DNA of 64,000 nucleotides from NCBI RefSeq assembly GCF_009831575.1, contig NZ_WUUT01000001.1:767345-831344 (forward strand), given 5' to 3'. Each line of letters starts with the position of its first letter. Position 1 is the stretch's first letter. Both the position numbers and the translations under genes were made by a program. The notes beneath the pieces were generated by a model. That model saw only the letters and a list, made by a program, of their open reading frames with translations, was not told the origin of the DNA and ran no database searches. Positions 8,519-16,780 of the stretch are shown in pieces. Source of the DNA: Halovenus carboxidivorans. Its GTDB lineage: Archaea > Halobacteriota > Halobacteria > Halobacteriales > Haloarculaceae.

Positions 8519-8883
8519 TCAGGGGTACACAGGTGCCAACACGTCCGCGAGCTTCCCCCCGTTCGCGGTCGCGTTGATCGTCACTGTCTGACCGTGAGTA
8601 CAGAACTGCCGGACCTACCGAGCGGGTTGACGACGGGTTCGACGTCGACGCGTGCGACAACGCCGAGTTCGACTGCGGCGGTATCGATCCCACCGTCAAC
8701 CTGTGGCTGGCGCTGTCCCTCTCGAGGGGTTGGCTTCCCTACGTTGCTATTGAACTCTGCGAGACTGATCGCACGCGCATCGTCGCCGCTACCCAGTCAC
8801 GATCCGAGCACCGATGCACCGCTTGCCGCCGCCGCCCCGAGGCCGATGATGTAACGTCGTCGTTTCGTAGGCTCGAGTCCCAC
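8519..8883 (-). pseudogene. Broken secreted-protein gene (remnant of the short-secreted-protein family)
   Basis: Reading from GTG 8883 gives an N-terminus like those of the two upstream genes (KRRRYIIGLGAAAASGASVLGS), then an in-frame TGA at 8799-8797 exactly where the paralogues read GSGAF. The frame continues as sensible protein (AEFNSNVGKPTPREGQ, VDGGIDTAAVELGVVA) to about 8590, where a one-base shift is needed to reach NATANGGKLADVLAPVYP and the final TGA at 8519. At least two lesions are therefore present. It lies 20 bases after the stop of the 9446-8904 gene, as the third gene of that operon. Confidence 0.65.
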
Positions 8884-8903
8884 GTGAGGCCGACCCGGTC
8901 AAC

Positions 8904-9446
8904 TCAATCCCGATTCCCGCCAACACGCTCGGCGACGATCGTCAGTTCTTCCTCGAACTCGCCGGGATCAGAACCGTGCGTATCGATCTGCAGTCCGACC
9001 GCGATGCTGTCGCCGACCCCGAGTGCGGGTGGATCCTCGCGGAGAACGCCGCTGTCGGTAACAAGTGCGAGGTCGGCGAAGGCGTCGCCGTCGTAGGTGC
9101 TCGACAGCGTGACCGGTTGCGTGCCTTGATTGTGGACTTCCAGGAGGTCGTGGAACTCGTAGACGGAGTCGAGTCCGACGCCACCGGCCGCGGAGTTTTC
9201 GCCGTTGTCGTCGCCCGGAATCTCGAATTCGACTTGACGACCGTTGGTGGACGACCGTCCGGTGGCCTCTCCGTCGATGCCCTCTTTGACGAGTGGCTCC
9301 ATCCGGAGAAACGCCCGGTCGTCGTCCGCGACGGAGATAGAGATCTTTCGCTCGGCGCTGACGCTGGTGAACGCGCCGGACCCGAGTATCGATACGGCAC
9401 CGACTGTCGCTGCCCCAGCGCCGATGATGAGTTGTCGTCGGTTCAT
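8904..9446 (-). CDS. DUF1102-like secreted protein
   Basis: A 180-residue exported protein. The N-terminus (NRRQLIIGAGAATVG) combines a twin arginine and a short hydrophobic stretch, then GSGAFTSVSAERKISISVADDD, the family's typical boundary between signal and mature domain. The mature part is a small beta-sandwich-like domain including VHNQGTQPVTLS and ending in a strand (EELTIVAE). No membrane helix follows, so it is released or assembled at the surface. A signal peptidase of the SipW/ER type lies 2.2 kb away and is a plausible processing enzyme. Confidence 0.75.
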   Translation of the reverse strand: MNRRQLIIGAGAATVGAVSILGSGAFTSVSAERKISISVADDDRAFLRMEPLVKEGIDGEATGRSSTNGRQVEFEIPGDDNGENSAAGGVGLDSVYEFHDLLEVHNQGTQPVTLSSTYDGDAFADLALVTDSGVLREDPPALGVGDSIAVGLQIDTHGSDPGEFEEELTIVAERVGGNRD

Positions 9447-9517
9447 GGATGTCTCCGTATTTGTCGATCAGTCCCTCCGTGTGTAGGACAGGAGCTGATT
9501 GTGTCGATTACTGGGAG

Positions 9518-10204
9518 TCACTCTCCCTGTCCATCGTAACTACTGGGGACGACGGTCGCATCAGCGACGAGTTGGATCGTCTCGGACACGCTCACATCCG
9601 AGTCGGCAGTGTTGACGTATATGCCGAAATCGAAGGACTCGCCAGCTTCCAGCACGAACTCCTCTGTGGCGTCAGCAGTTCCCTGTTCCGCATCGGAGAC
9701 ATACGCACTGTACTCGTACGGAGGGTTGCTAAACACCCCAGTCAGGGAGATCTGATCGTCTTCGACACCGCCACTGATTCCGGAAGTGTTCACATAGTCG
9801 CCGTTCGGTCGGTTGGACGCCTGTGGGTCAATTCCGAAGCCATCGGAGGTCGTCGGATTCTCAATGGAGGAGGGGTCGACGTACACGACCACAGGCTGAG
9901 TTCCCTGGTTTCGAACCTTGAAAATGTCGTTGATTTGGGTTGTCGAGTTCCTGTTCACGCCGGTACCCTCGACGCCCGCATCACTGTCGAGATTGATTGT
10001 AACTGCACCGCTACCAGCATTGCTAGCGTACGCTTGATTCGTCGAATTTGACGGATCCAGTGCCAGGAATGCATCGTTGTCTGCCGCCGTGGAGACGGAC
10101 ACCGTGCGATCCGCTTGCACGCTGGTGAATGCGCCGCTTCCCAATGCAGCCGCCCCGCCGGCGGCGAGCGATCCTGCGCCGATCAAGAACTTGCGTCGTT
10201 CCAT
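9518..10204 (-). CDS. DUF1102-like secreted protein (second copy)
   Basis: 228 residues from ATG 10204, which has GGTGA 9 bases upstream; a GTG at 10216 is in frame but less likely. The signal region ERRKFLIGAGSLAAGGAAA leads to GSGAFTSVQADRTVSVS, clearly paralogous to the next gene down. The mature domain is longer, Asn/Ser/Gly-rich, with VRNQGTQPVVVYV matching VHNQGTQPVTLS in its paralogue, and ends in a strand (ETIQLVADATVV). A likely extracellular structural protein; no catalytic residues are evident. The three-gene run (this one, its paralogue, the broken copy) reads leftward. Confidence 0.75.
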   Translation of the reverse strand: MERRKFLIGAGSLAAGGAAALGSGAFTSVQADRTVSVSTAADNDAFLALDPSNSTNQAYASNAGSGAVTINLDSDAGVEGTGVNRNSTTQINDIFKVRNQGTQPVVVYVDPSSIENPTTSDGFGIDPQASNRPNGDYVNTSGISGGVEDDQISLTGVFSNPPYEYSAYVSDAEQGTADATEEFVLEAGESFDFGIYVNTADSDVSVSETIQLVADATVVPSSYDGQGE

Positions 10205-10212
10205 AGTTGTCG

Positions 10213-10431
10213 TCACCGTTGTTTGTTCGCCGCGTGCCAGCCCGCGTCACCAGCACCGGCGAACCCAACTCCACCTATACCCTCTACCCCAATTGTATCA
10301 ATCCACCTGAACAAATCCGGAGCGATATCCGTACCTGCCTGAACGCGCACAGTCTCCCACTGAGACGTCACAGGCACCCATAGAGTATGTCCGAACGGTT
10401 CTGCCGTCAAGTTCAGGCCACCTATGAACAT
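10213..10431 (-). CDS. Possible small leaderless gene upstream of the DUF1102 operon
   Basis: A 72-codon frame starts with ATG at 10431, about 35 bases after the TATA-like AAGTATAAAC on the plus strand (TTTATACTT on the minus strand), and its TGA ends 8 bases before the DUF1102 start at 10204. The position suggests a first cistron; the product (rich in Gly, with PFGHTLWVPVTSQWE) resembles nothing I know. Third-position GC is clearly lower than in flanking genes, so it may be only a transcribed leader. Confidence 0.3.
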   Translation of the reverse strand: MFIGGLNLTAEPFGHTLWVPVTSQWETVRVQAGTDIAPDLFRWIDTIGVEGIGGVGFAGAGDAGWHAANKQR

Positions 10432-10461
10432 CCGCTCGGAAGGACGGCGATAGAGTAGTAC

Positions 10462-10471
10462 AAGTATAAAC
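10462..10471 (-). promoter_or_regulatory. TATA box for the leftward DUF1102 operon
   Basis: AAGTATAAAC (minus strand GTTTATACTT) is the best leftward TATA in the 10.2-10.9 kb gap. It would place transcription start near 10440, giving either a 230-base leader to the DUF1102 gene or a short leader to the small frame at 10431. Confidence 0.45.
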
Positions 10472-10880
10472 TCTCCGTGAGCGTGTCAAGGGGGGACTGA
10501 ATCCGGACAGGCACTCAGGTGGTCTCCAGTGGCTTGTCCCCACGACAGAAGTACTGCGGGACGTTCTTGAATATCTGACCTCCCCTGAACGACGATCTCC
10601 GAACTCAATCCCTCAATATATATAAGAAATTTTGAAATTCGCCTGAATGAATTGGATATGCCAATAAACCAAGACAGCTACTGTATGGCCAGAATATAGG
10701 AACATAAAAAACACTTTCAATCAGCCCTGGTAAGATATTCGAAATTTTATGTATGTGGCTGCGAAGAGTCGTGCAAATTTATGTACGGTCGTGCTATCAG
10801 ACTCAGACGTGGTAGCCCGACTGCACTGGGTCCACATCCGAAATCACACGGCGAGTCACTCAACACAGTAATCTGATCGC
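10472..10880. other. AT-rich divergent intergenic region
   Basis: Non-coding gap between the leftward DUF1102 operon and the rightward gene at 10881. It is much richer in A/T than its surroundings (about 10610-10790), with TATATAAGAAATTTTGAAATT near 10617 and AAATTTATGTACGG near 10775, the latter a possible rightward promoter leaving a leader near 80 bases. No convincing coding frame, tRNA or hairpin is seen. Confidence 0.5.
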
Positions 10881-11618
10881 ATGAATCCCCTTCGCATGTC
10901 GAGTGTCGTGCTCGTGGTCATCGCGGGAGTGCTGTTACTCTCCGGTACGTTCGGGTTCACCGCGACGACAGCCGACCGCGGTATCTCGGTCGCCGTCGCC
11001 AACGACAGCAAAGCGTTCATCGGATACGAAGCGCACGAACCGGAAGGTGTGAGGGCAGGTCAGGGGGTCGACATTATTGAAATAAAAAACCGATTCGCTC
11101 AGAATATCAGCGTGACGCATGTAAGACTGTCCGTGTCCGAGGAGGGCATCAACCTCACAGATCCGTCGACTCCGGAGAGGGTTGAGCCGGGTCACTCCGC
11201 AACAATTGAGGCGGAAGTTGCCTCCTGTGACCGCGGAGCCAGCGGAACTGTGACCGCGGAAGTCACAGTAAAGGGTGAGGATGTGAGTGCGACACTGGCC
11301 GACGGCGACAGCGAGGGTGTCGAACGGTCGTTCACTGTGACGTGTGCCGAACGCGACTCCCAGAGTGGCGGCGAACTGATTAAGTATTCCGGAAACGGTG
11401 GTGCTCAGCTAAAGACGGACGTGAGTCGAAATGCGACGGTCACATTCGTGGATAGAGACGGGAACCAAAGGAGTCAGTCCGGGAGCTTCCGACCCAACAT
11501 GAATCTTAAAAACCAACTCGATGAACATGCAAGCAGCCAGAACACGATTGTCTGTGTCGAAATCGACAGCGATCAGTATCCGAATCCGAACCTCAATAAC
11601 CCCTGCCCAGACAAATAG
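10881..11618 (+). CDS. Secreted protein of the same short-secreted-protein family
   Basis: 245 residues. The N-terminal hydrophobic helix (about 5-28, VVLVVIAGVLLLSG) ends in GTFGFTATTADRGISVAVANDS, the same signal/mature boundary pattern as the leftward DUF1102-like genes. The mature domain has an Ig-like beta pattern (VDIIEIKNRFAQNISVTHVRL) and two Cys (in ASCDRG and VTCAER) that could pair, plus a C-terminal region with further Cys. It is 63 bases before the signal peptidase gene and co-directional, which suggests it is a substrate. Confidence 0.7.
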   Translation: MNPLRMSSVVLVVIAGVLLLSGTFGFTATTADRGISVAVANDSKAFIGYEAHEPEGVRAGQGVDIIEIKNRFAQNISVTHVRLSVSEEGINLTDPSTPERVEPGHSATIEAEVASCDRGASGTVTAEVTVKGEDVSATLADGDSEGVERSFTVTCAERDSQSGGELIKYSGNGGAQLKTDVSRNATVTFVDRDGNQRSQSGSFRPNMNLKNQLDEHASSQNTIVCVEIDSDQYPNPNLNNPCPDK

Positions 11619-11681
11619 ACTGCCTCACGTTATGATCGCTGACTCAGGTGACACTGTTGGCTCGAGGAACTCACCTCTGAC

Positions 11682-12806
11682 TTGATGAAAATTCGACACG
11701 CTCTCTGGGTTGCCGCTCAGATCATACTCGTTGTCGTTGTTCTCGCGCTGTTAGTCGGTCAGTTTCTCGGCCAACCGGTCCTGCTGAGTTACGTCACGAC
11801 CGACAGCATGGAGCCAACAATTGACGTGGGTGACGGCTTTATCGCAGTCCCGCCGGAACTGGCCGGCGACGTGAGCGAGGGCGATGTCATCGTCTTCGAG
11901 GCCGAGGAGATCCAGGGCGGCGGGCTGACGACCCACCGGGTCGTTGACGAGACCGAGGAGGGGTACATCACGCGGGGCGACAACAACCCCTTCACCGATC
12001 AGGACGCCGACGAACCCCCCGTTTCTGAGACACAGATCCGTGCCGTCGCGTGGCAACCCGGCGGTTCTGTGCTGACGATCCCGTTTCTCGGGACGGCGGT
12101 GATGTGGCTCCAGTCGACGATTAACTCGGTTCAACTCCGACTCGCCCAGGCGCTCGGGACGCGCGCCCTGCTCGGGACACAGGGTATTGCCTACCTCATG
12201 CTCGGGGTTTCTGTCGTGCTGTACGTGGCTGCAGGTCGGTTCGAGTCCGACAAGAACCGGGAGCGAGATCTGAGTCGGGAAACGGGAACCAGTTCGCACA
12301 AATTTGTGGCCCTCCTGACGCTAATCGTCGTCGCCGGCGTCACGGCGGCGATGGTCGTTCCTGCGGAGTCACAGGAGTTCGGTATCGTCAGCGCGGAGTT
12401 CGAGAGCGATTCGCCGACGGTCATCGAGCAGGGAACAAATGAGTCGTTCAATTACTCCGTGCGGAATACTGGCGTCCTCCCTACCGTTGTCTTTCTCGAA
12501 CCGGCCGGCACACGAATCGATACAGAACCGCGACAGATCAATCTCGACGGCCGATCGGCCGCGAACGCGACAGTGACGATTTCTGCACCGGAGGAAACCG
12601 GTTCGTATCGCGCATTCGTCCAGCAGTACCGCTATCTTGGCGTTCTCCCCTCGCCAGTTCTCGAGCAACTGTACCGAATCCATCCGTGGGTTCCGATTGT
12701 CGTCATCGATGCCGTTGTCGCAGTCCCGTTCTACTTGATCGGCATCCGGTTGCTCGGCGGAAGTAGATTTAGAGATCGATCCCGGTCACGAGGGTCGTGG
12801 TGGTGA
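11682..12806 (+). CDS. SipW/ER-type signal peptidase I with C-terminal membrane domain
   Basis: 374 residues. After a first membrane helix (about 8-30) come the nucleophile S42 (TTDSMEPTI) and H85 (GLTTHRV), so it is a Ser-His peptidase of the SipW/eukaryotic SEC11 class rather than Ser-Lys, followed by the box E-like YITRGDNNPF with D100. Beyond residue 130 the protein extends past a typical archaeal signal peptidase: a helix (about 165-183), a second (about 205-222), an extracellular Ig-like domain (about 230-315) and a final helix (about 335-355). Such extended forms are usual beside DUF5305 genes. Probable role: cleaving signal peptides of the secreted proteins here. Confidence 0.85.
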   Translation: MMKIRHALWVAAQIILVVVVLALLVGQFLGQPVLLSYVTTDSMEPTIDVGDGFIAVPPELAGDVSEGDVIVFEAEEIQGGGLTTHRVVDETEEGYITRGDNNPFTDQDADEPPVSETQIRAVAWQPGGSVLTIPFLGTAVMWLQSTINSVQLRLAQALGTRALLGTQGIAYLMLGVSVVLYVAAGRFESDKNRERDLSRETGTSSHKFVALLTLIVVAGVTAAMVVPAESQEFGIVSAEFESDSPTVIEQGTNESFNYSVRNTGVLPTVVFLEPAGTRIDTEPRQINLDGRSAANATVTISAPEETGSYRAFVQQYRYLGVLPSPVLEQLYRIHPWVPIVVIDAVVAVPFYLIGIRLLGGSRFRDRSRSRGSWW

Positions 12807-12842
12807 TAAACATGAACTCAAATTGTGCTACACAGGATCGTA

Positions 12843-12850
12843 GAGGTGAT
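12843..12850 (+). promoter_or_regulatory. Shine-Dalgarno that decides the DUF5305 start
   Basis: GAGGTGAT matches the anti-16S complement (GGAGGTGATC) and lies 7 bases before the ATG at 12858, favouring that start over the in-frame GTG 12825 and ATG 12849. Confidence 0.6.
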
Positions 12851-12857
12851 GGGACCG

Positions 12858-14009
12858 ATGAATAAGTGGCTCGGACAGCTACGTCTTCGCCTTCACGACA
12901 ATACGACAGCGTTCGTCGTTGCTCTTACAGTTCTCGTCCTTGCCGGCGGTGCCGTAACGTACAGCACGCACATCAGTCCCGGGACTGAAATCGAACAGCG
13001 AGAGACGGCGACGTGGAGTTCGACTGCGATGTATACGCACGAGGCTACGGTCCAAACTGAGACGCCGGTCTTCACCGAGAATCAGACCTTGTCGGACCGC
13101 AGTGTCTATCTGCGGTCGGTTGCTCCCGAACTCGACGGGCGCTTTGTATACGGCTATCAGGCATCCGAAAGCGGAACACTCTCGGCAAATGCCACGGTCA
13201 CACTCGTGACCCGCTCGGTCAACGAAGAGGTAGAACTCTGGCGCGAGGAGCGCCAGTTGGCGACGGGGGTCGAGCAGTCACTCGGCCCCGGTGAGGAGTT
13301 TGTCGTCCCGTTCACAATCAACATGACCGAACAGCAGCAGCGGGTGGCCAGCATCGAGAATCAACTTGGCGGCACGCCGGGCGAGACGGAGTTCACTGTT
13401 CGGACACGTCTTACCCTCACAGGTGAACGGAACGGTGCCCCAGTCGAACAGACGAGCACGTATACGTTTTCTATCGACACCAATGGCCAAACCTACAGTG
13501 TCACGGGTGCCACGCCCGAACGAGCGGACGGCGAACAGACCGAACAGTACCGCGTGACTGCGAGTTACGGTCCGATCCGCTCGGTCGGTGGACCGGTCCT
13601 ACTCGCGGGTTCACTGCTCTGTCTCGTCGGCTTTGCCGTGCTGCACCTAACTGGGTCGCTGGCACTCTCTGACGTTGAGCGGGAGTGGCTTGCGTTCCGC
13701 TCCGACGCTCAGACCTTCGATGAGTGGATCACACGCGGAACGCTCTCTGTGGACGAGACCGTTACGAGACGGATCGACGTTGATTCACTGGAGGGATTAG
13801 TCGACGTAGCAATCGATAGCAACCGTCGAGTCATTCTCGACGAGTCCCGCGGTCTCTTTGTCGTTCTGCTCGAGGAAACTGTTTATCAGTACGATCCGCC
13901 GAGCTTTCCGGGTGACGGTCAACTCGCCGCGCCAGGGACTCCGACGAGTACGGCACCTGATGACAGGGCAGACGGCCCCGACGAAGACAATGACAACGAG
14001 GCGACGTAA
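12858..14009 (+). CDS. DUF5305 membrane protein, signal-peptidase partner
   Basis: 383 residues from ATG 12858. A membrane helix (about 17-35) is followed by a large extracellular beta-rich domain (to about 240), a second helix (about 245-268, VGGPVLLAGSLLCLVGFAVL) and a cytoplasmic tail beginning LSDVEREWLAFRSDAQTFDEWITRG, as expected for DUF5305 proteins, which regularly follow SipW-type signal peptidases in haloarchaea. Molecular function is unknown. The gene begins 51 bases after the peptidase stop, so the two are one operon. Confidence 0.85.
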   Translation: MNKWLGQLRLRLHDNTTAFVVALTVLVLAGGAVTYSTHISPGTEIEQRETATWSSTAMYTHEATVQTETPVFTENQTLSDRSVYLRSVAPELDGRFVYGYQASESGTLSANATVTLVTRSVNEEVELWREERQLATGVEQSLGPGEEFVVPFTINMTEQQQRVASIENQLGGTPGETEFTVRTRLTLTGERNGAPVEQTSTYTFSIDTNGQTYSVTGATPERADGEQTEQYRVTASYGPIRSVGGPVLLAGSLLCLVGFAVLHLTGSLALSDVEREWLAFRSDAQTFDEWITRGTLSVDETVTRRIDVDSLEGLVDVAIDSNRRVILDESRGLFVVLLEETVYQYDPPSFPGDGQLAAPGTPTSTAPDDRADGPDEDNDNEAT

Positions 14010-14012
14010 CGA

Positions 14013-14699
14013 TCACTCCTCCCAGTAGAACCTCGGCGCGAGCGTGAGATAGGCCAGCGCCGCGATCAACAGCACCCGGGGGAAGACCCGCCGGAGGGCC
14101 GTCGGTGCGACGATTGCGCCCATCTGGACGACGCCCATCGCGAGGGCGTCCCGGGCGGCGAGTTTCGGATACGGGACCGGAGCGACCATCAGCACCGAGA
14201 GGACGACAGTCGCCGCCAGAAGTCCCGGAACCAGCGTCAGTCCGGCGAGATACGCCGCAGCGAGAATGGAGGAGGCGAGCGTGTTCTGGATTCCGGGCCT
14301 GTTCTCGTCCTCACCGACGTAGACGGTGTACAGCGCCGTCCGGACCAGCGAGAAGACGACGAACAGCGCGGCGACGCCCGCGGCGGCGGCGAAAAGCGGT
14401 GGCTCGGAGCCGAGCGGCCCCCACACGTCGTTCGCGGCGACGAACACGAACAGCCCGGGGGCGGTGCCGAACGAAACGATGTCGGCCATCGAGTCGAGAT
14501 ACGGGCCGACCGCAGTGCCGCCGCGCGTGCGGGCGATGATGCCGTCCAGTCCGTCGGCGACAGCCGCGAGCAGGATGAGTTGTGCGACGAGTCGTACCTC
14601 GCCCAGCGCCGCCGCGGCCATCGCCACCATCCCGACCGCCGCGTTCGCCAGCGTCATCACGTCGGCCAACCCGAGTCGGTCGGCCACCCGAAGGGACAT
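14013..14699 (-). CDS. pssA: Archaetidylserine synthase (CDP-alcohol phosphatidyltransferase)
   Basis: 228 residues from ATG 14699. It transfers archaetidyl from CDP-archaeol to L-serine at the membrane. The signature DGLDGIIAR with G and paired Asp in GPYLDSMAD gives D-x2-DG-x2-AR-x8-G-x3-D-x3-D with every residue present; six or so membrane helices follow. In haloarchaea this enzyme is tied to the ArtA archaeosortase protein-sorting system. The frame stays open further upstream, but that part is antisense to the glycerate kinase gene. It is divergent from glycerate kinase and convergent with DUF5305, whose stop is 3 bases away. Confidence 0.88.
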   Translation of the reverse strand: MSLRVADRLGLADVMTLANAAVGMVAMAAAALGEVRLVAQLILLAAVADGLDGIIARTRGGTAVGPYLDSMADIVSFGTAPGLFVFVAANDVWGPLGSEPPLFAAAAGVAALFVVFSLVRTALYTVYVGEDENRPGIQNTLASSILAAAYLAGLTLVPGLLAATVVLSVLMVAPVPYPKLAARDALAMGVVQMGAIVAPTALRRVFPRVLLIAALAYLTLAPRFYWEE

Positions 14700-14787
14700 A
14701 TCCACACCGTCGAACAGGGGGTACAAGAAGGACGCGATTCCCCTGTCCGAACGCGACACTGATGTGTCCCCGCTGCGACGGTCCTGT

Positions 14788-16110
14788 ATGATCTCGAACC
14801 GAGCCACACTCGTTCGCTCCCCCCGCCACGACGACGCCTGCCGAGCCATCGTCGCCGGGATCGATGCGGCCCACCCCCGTCGGGTTATCGAGGAGTCGCT
14901 GTCCGTCGACGACGGCGTGCTCGGGATCGACGGGACCGAGCACCCGCTCGCGGAGTACAGCGAGGTGCTCGTCCTCGGGGGCGGAAACGCCGCCGGAACG
15001 GCCGCCGCCGCGCTCGAATCCCGTCTCGGTGATCGACTCGACGGCGGCGTCGTCGTCACGGACGACCCCGCCGAGACCGACACAGTCGAGACCGTCGAGG
15101 GGACGCATCCCCTCCCTTCCGAGGCGAACGTCGCGGGAACCGAGCGCCTCCTCGACCGCGCCGAGGCCGCGGGACCGGAGACGCTCGCGCTCGTCGTCGT
15201 CACCGGCGGCGGGAGCGCGCTCCTCGCGAACCCCGCCGAGGGTATCGACCTGGAAGCCTACCGAGACCTCACGGACGACCTCATCGCCTCCGGAGCGACG
15301 ATCGACGAGATCAACGCCGTCCGCAAGCATCTCTCGGCGATCAAGGGCGGTCGACTCGCGCGAACGCTCGATCCCGCGACGACGGTCGGACTGCTGTTCA
15401 GCGACGTGGTCGGCAACCGGACGGACGTGATCGCGAGCGGTCCCATCAGCCCGGACGAGACGACGTACGCGGACGCCCTCGACGTCATCGACCGGTACGA
15501 CATAACGATCCCCGAGGAGATCGAAGGGGCTCTCGCCGCGGGCGAACGGGGCGAACGCGCGGAGACGCCTGGCCCGGACGATCCGGTCTTCGAGGGCACC
15601 GAGACACACATTCTCGCGGACAACCGGACTGCGCTCGACGCGGCGGCCGACTCGCTTCGCGAGGACGGGTACCGGCCGGTGATTCTCGCCGCCGGGATCG
15701 AAGGGGAAGCCCAGGAGGTGGGCGGCGTTCACGGCGCTATCGGGACGCAGTGTCTCGCGAGCGGCGAGCCGTTCGAACCGCCGGTCGCGATGCTCTCGGG
15801 CGGCGAGACGACCGTCACCGTCTCCGGGGACGGCACCGGCGGTCCCAACCAGGAGTTCACGCTCGCCGCGGCGCGCGCTCTCGACTCGGGTGTGGTCGCC
15901 GCCGTCGACACCGACGGGATCGACGGGCCGACCGACGCCGCGGGTGCGATCCTCGATTCGGAGGCACTCGACGGGGACGGCACCGCACAGGCCGCACTCG
16001 ACGCGAACGACGTGTCCCCGTATCTCGACGACCGCGATGCCCTCGTCGAAACCGGCCCGACCGGAACGAACGTCAACGACCTCCGGATCGTCCTCGTCGG
16101 TGAGCCCTGA
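14788..16110 (+). CDS. Glycerate 2-kinase (DUF4147/MOFRL family)
   Basis: A 440-residue GckA/GarK-II-type kinase that phosphorylates D-glycerate to 2-phosphoglycerate with ATP. The N-terminal DUF4147 half has VLGGGNAAGTAAAALE and VVTGGGSALL, the catalytic-site INAVRKHLSAIKGGRLA, and VGLLFSDVVGNRTDVIASGP. The C-terminal MOFRL half has MLSGGETTVTVSG and GTGGPNQEF, ending TGPTGTNVNDLRIVL. The ATG at 14788 gives the usual family length. The reading frame extends upstream, but that part is antisense to pssA. Confidence 0.9.
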   Translation: MISNRATLVRSPRHDDACRAIVAGIDAAHPRRVIEESLSVDDGVLGIDGTEHPLAEYSEVLVLGGGNAAGTAAAALESRLGDRLDGGVVVTDDPAETDTVETVEGTHPLPSEANVAGTERLLDRAEAAGPETLALVVVTGGGSALLANPAEGIDLEAYRDLTDDLIASGATIDEINAVRKHLSAIKGGRLARTLDPATTVGLLFSDVVGNRTDVIASGPISPDETTYADALDVIDRYDITIPEEIEGALAAGERGERAETPGPDDPVFEGTETHILADNRTALDAAADSLREDGYRPVILAAGIEGEAQEVGGVHGAIGTQCLASGEPFEPPVAMLSGGETTVTVSGDGTGGPNQEFTLAAARALDSGVVAAVDTDGIDGPTDAAGAILDSEALDGDGTAQAALDANDVSPYLDDRDALVETGPTGTNVNDLRIVLVGEP

Positions 16111-16162
16111 GCTTCGAGGGGAATGCAGTCGATTTTTACCTGCCGGTCGTGAATCTCTCAGT

Positions 16163-16342
16163 ATGAGTTTCGAGAAAGGAGACGAGGTCATCCTCCACGA
16201 CGAGCACAGCGAGTACGACGGCGAGACCGGCGAGATCACCCGCGTCTCGGAGACGATGTTCGGCGACGAGAACTACACGATCAGTTTCGAGGACGGCCAG
16301 GAGGCGGGCATCCCCGAGGACAACCTCGAACCGGCCGAGTGA
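16163..16342 (+). CDS. Small SH3-like (KOW/DUF1918-like) protein
   Basis: 59 residues, very acidic. The sequence FEKGDEVILHDEHSEYDGETGEI followed by FGDENYTISFEDGQEAGIPEDNL (residue runs near 3-25 and 33-55) looks like a five-stranded SH3/KOW barrel. A GATTTTTACC element centred near 16136 is 27 bases before ATG 16163, so it is probably leaderless and leads the operon with the RNA-binding protein and Rnp3. A nucleic-acid or ribosome-associated role is possible but unproven. Confidence 0.65.
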   Translation: MSFEKGDEVILHDEHSEYDGETGEITRVSETMFGDENYTISFEDGQEAGIPEDNLEPAE

Positions 16343-16348
16343 GACGCG

Positions 16349-16780
16349 ATGTCTTCGATCCCGCTTCACTACATCGATCTCCGTGCGTTCTGTTACGTGA
16401 CCGAGGAGGAGGAGCGGGTCGAAGACGCCCTGCGGCTGTTTCTCCCCGAGGAGTTCGAGATCGAACGCGCCGGCTCCGAGGGCCACTACGGGGATCCGAT
16501 CCTGGTTCTCTCCGCGCGGGTCGAGAGCACGGACGGGATGCGGACCGTCCTGGACGCGCTGGGGGAGTTAGCCGACGAGCAGTTCGCCCGGGTCGTCGAC
16601 GAACTCGACGAGCGCGTCAACGAGAACTGCGCGTTTTTCCTCACGCTGGATAAACAGGCGGCGTTCAACGGCGCGGTCGAACTCGGCGACGGGATCACCT
16701 TCCGCGGCAAGGTCGAGGCCTACCCGGCCAAGAAGGAATCGGCGGTCGAAAACGTCGAGGGACTGCTGGCGGAGCTGTGA
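16349..16780 (+). CDS. RNA-binding protein, exosome-associated family (COG1325)
   Basis: 143 residues with the family's opening (IPLHYIDLRAFCYVTEEEERV), a central ARVESTDGMRTVLDALGEL, and the closing FRGKVEAYPAKKESAVENV. This archaeal family is encoded with RNase P and exosome genes and is predicted to bind RNA. It begins 6 bases after the small SH3-like gene, and its stop overlaps the Rnp3 start by one base (TGATG), so translation is likely coupled. Confidence 0.85.
   Translation: MSSIPLHYIDLRAFCYVTEEEERVEDALRLFLPEEFEIERAGSEGHYGDPILVLSARVESTDGMRTVLDALGELADEQFARVVDELDERVNENCAFFLTLDKQAAFNGAVELGDGITFRGKVEAYPAKKESAVENVEGLLAEL

Noticed and set aside
8438-8854. 138-codon plus-strand frame antisense to the broken secreted-protein gene
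   Set aside because: The minus strand gives a recognisable signal peptide and mature sequence; the plus frame is the shadow.
10298-10543. 81-codon minus-strand frame upstream of the DUF1102 operon
   Set aside because: It crosses the likely TATA box at 10462-10471 and is rich in Arg and Ser with no recognisable fold.
14311-16239. A 642-codon minus-strand frame across the glycerate kinase gene
   Set aside because: It is antisense to a gene with clear family motifs, has an Arg/Gly/Val-rich shadow composition, and its ends fall in no sensible place. Long antisense frames are normal in high-GC DNA with G/C third positions.
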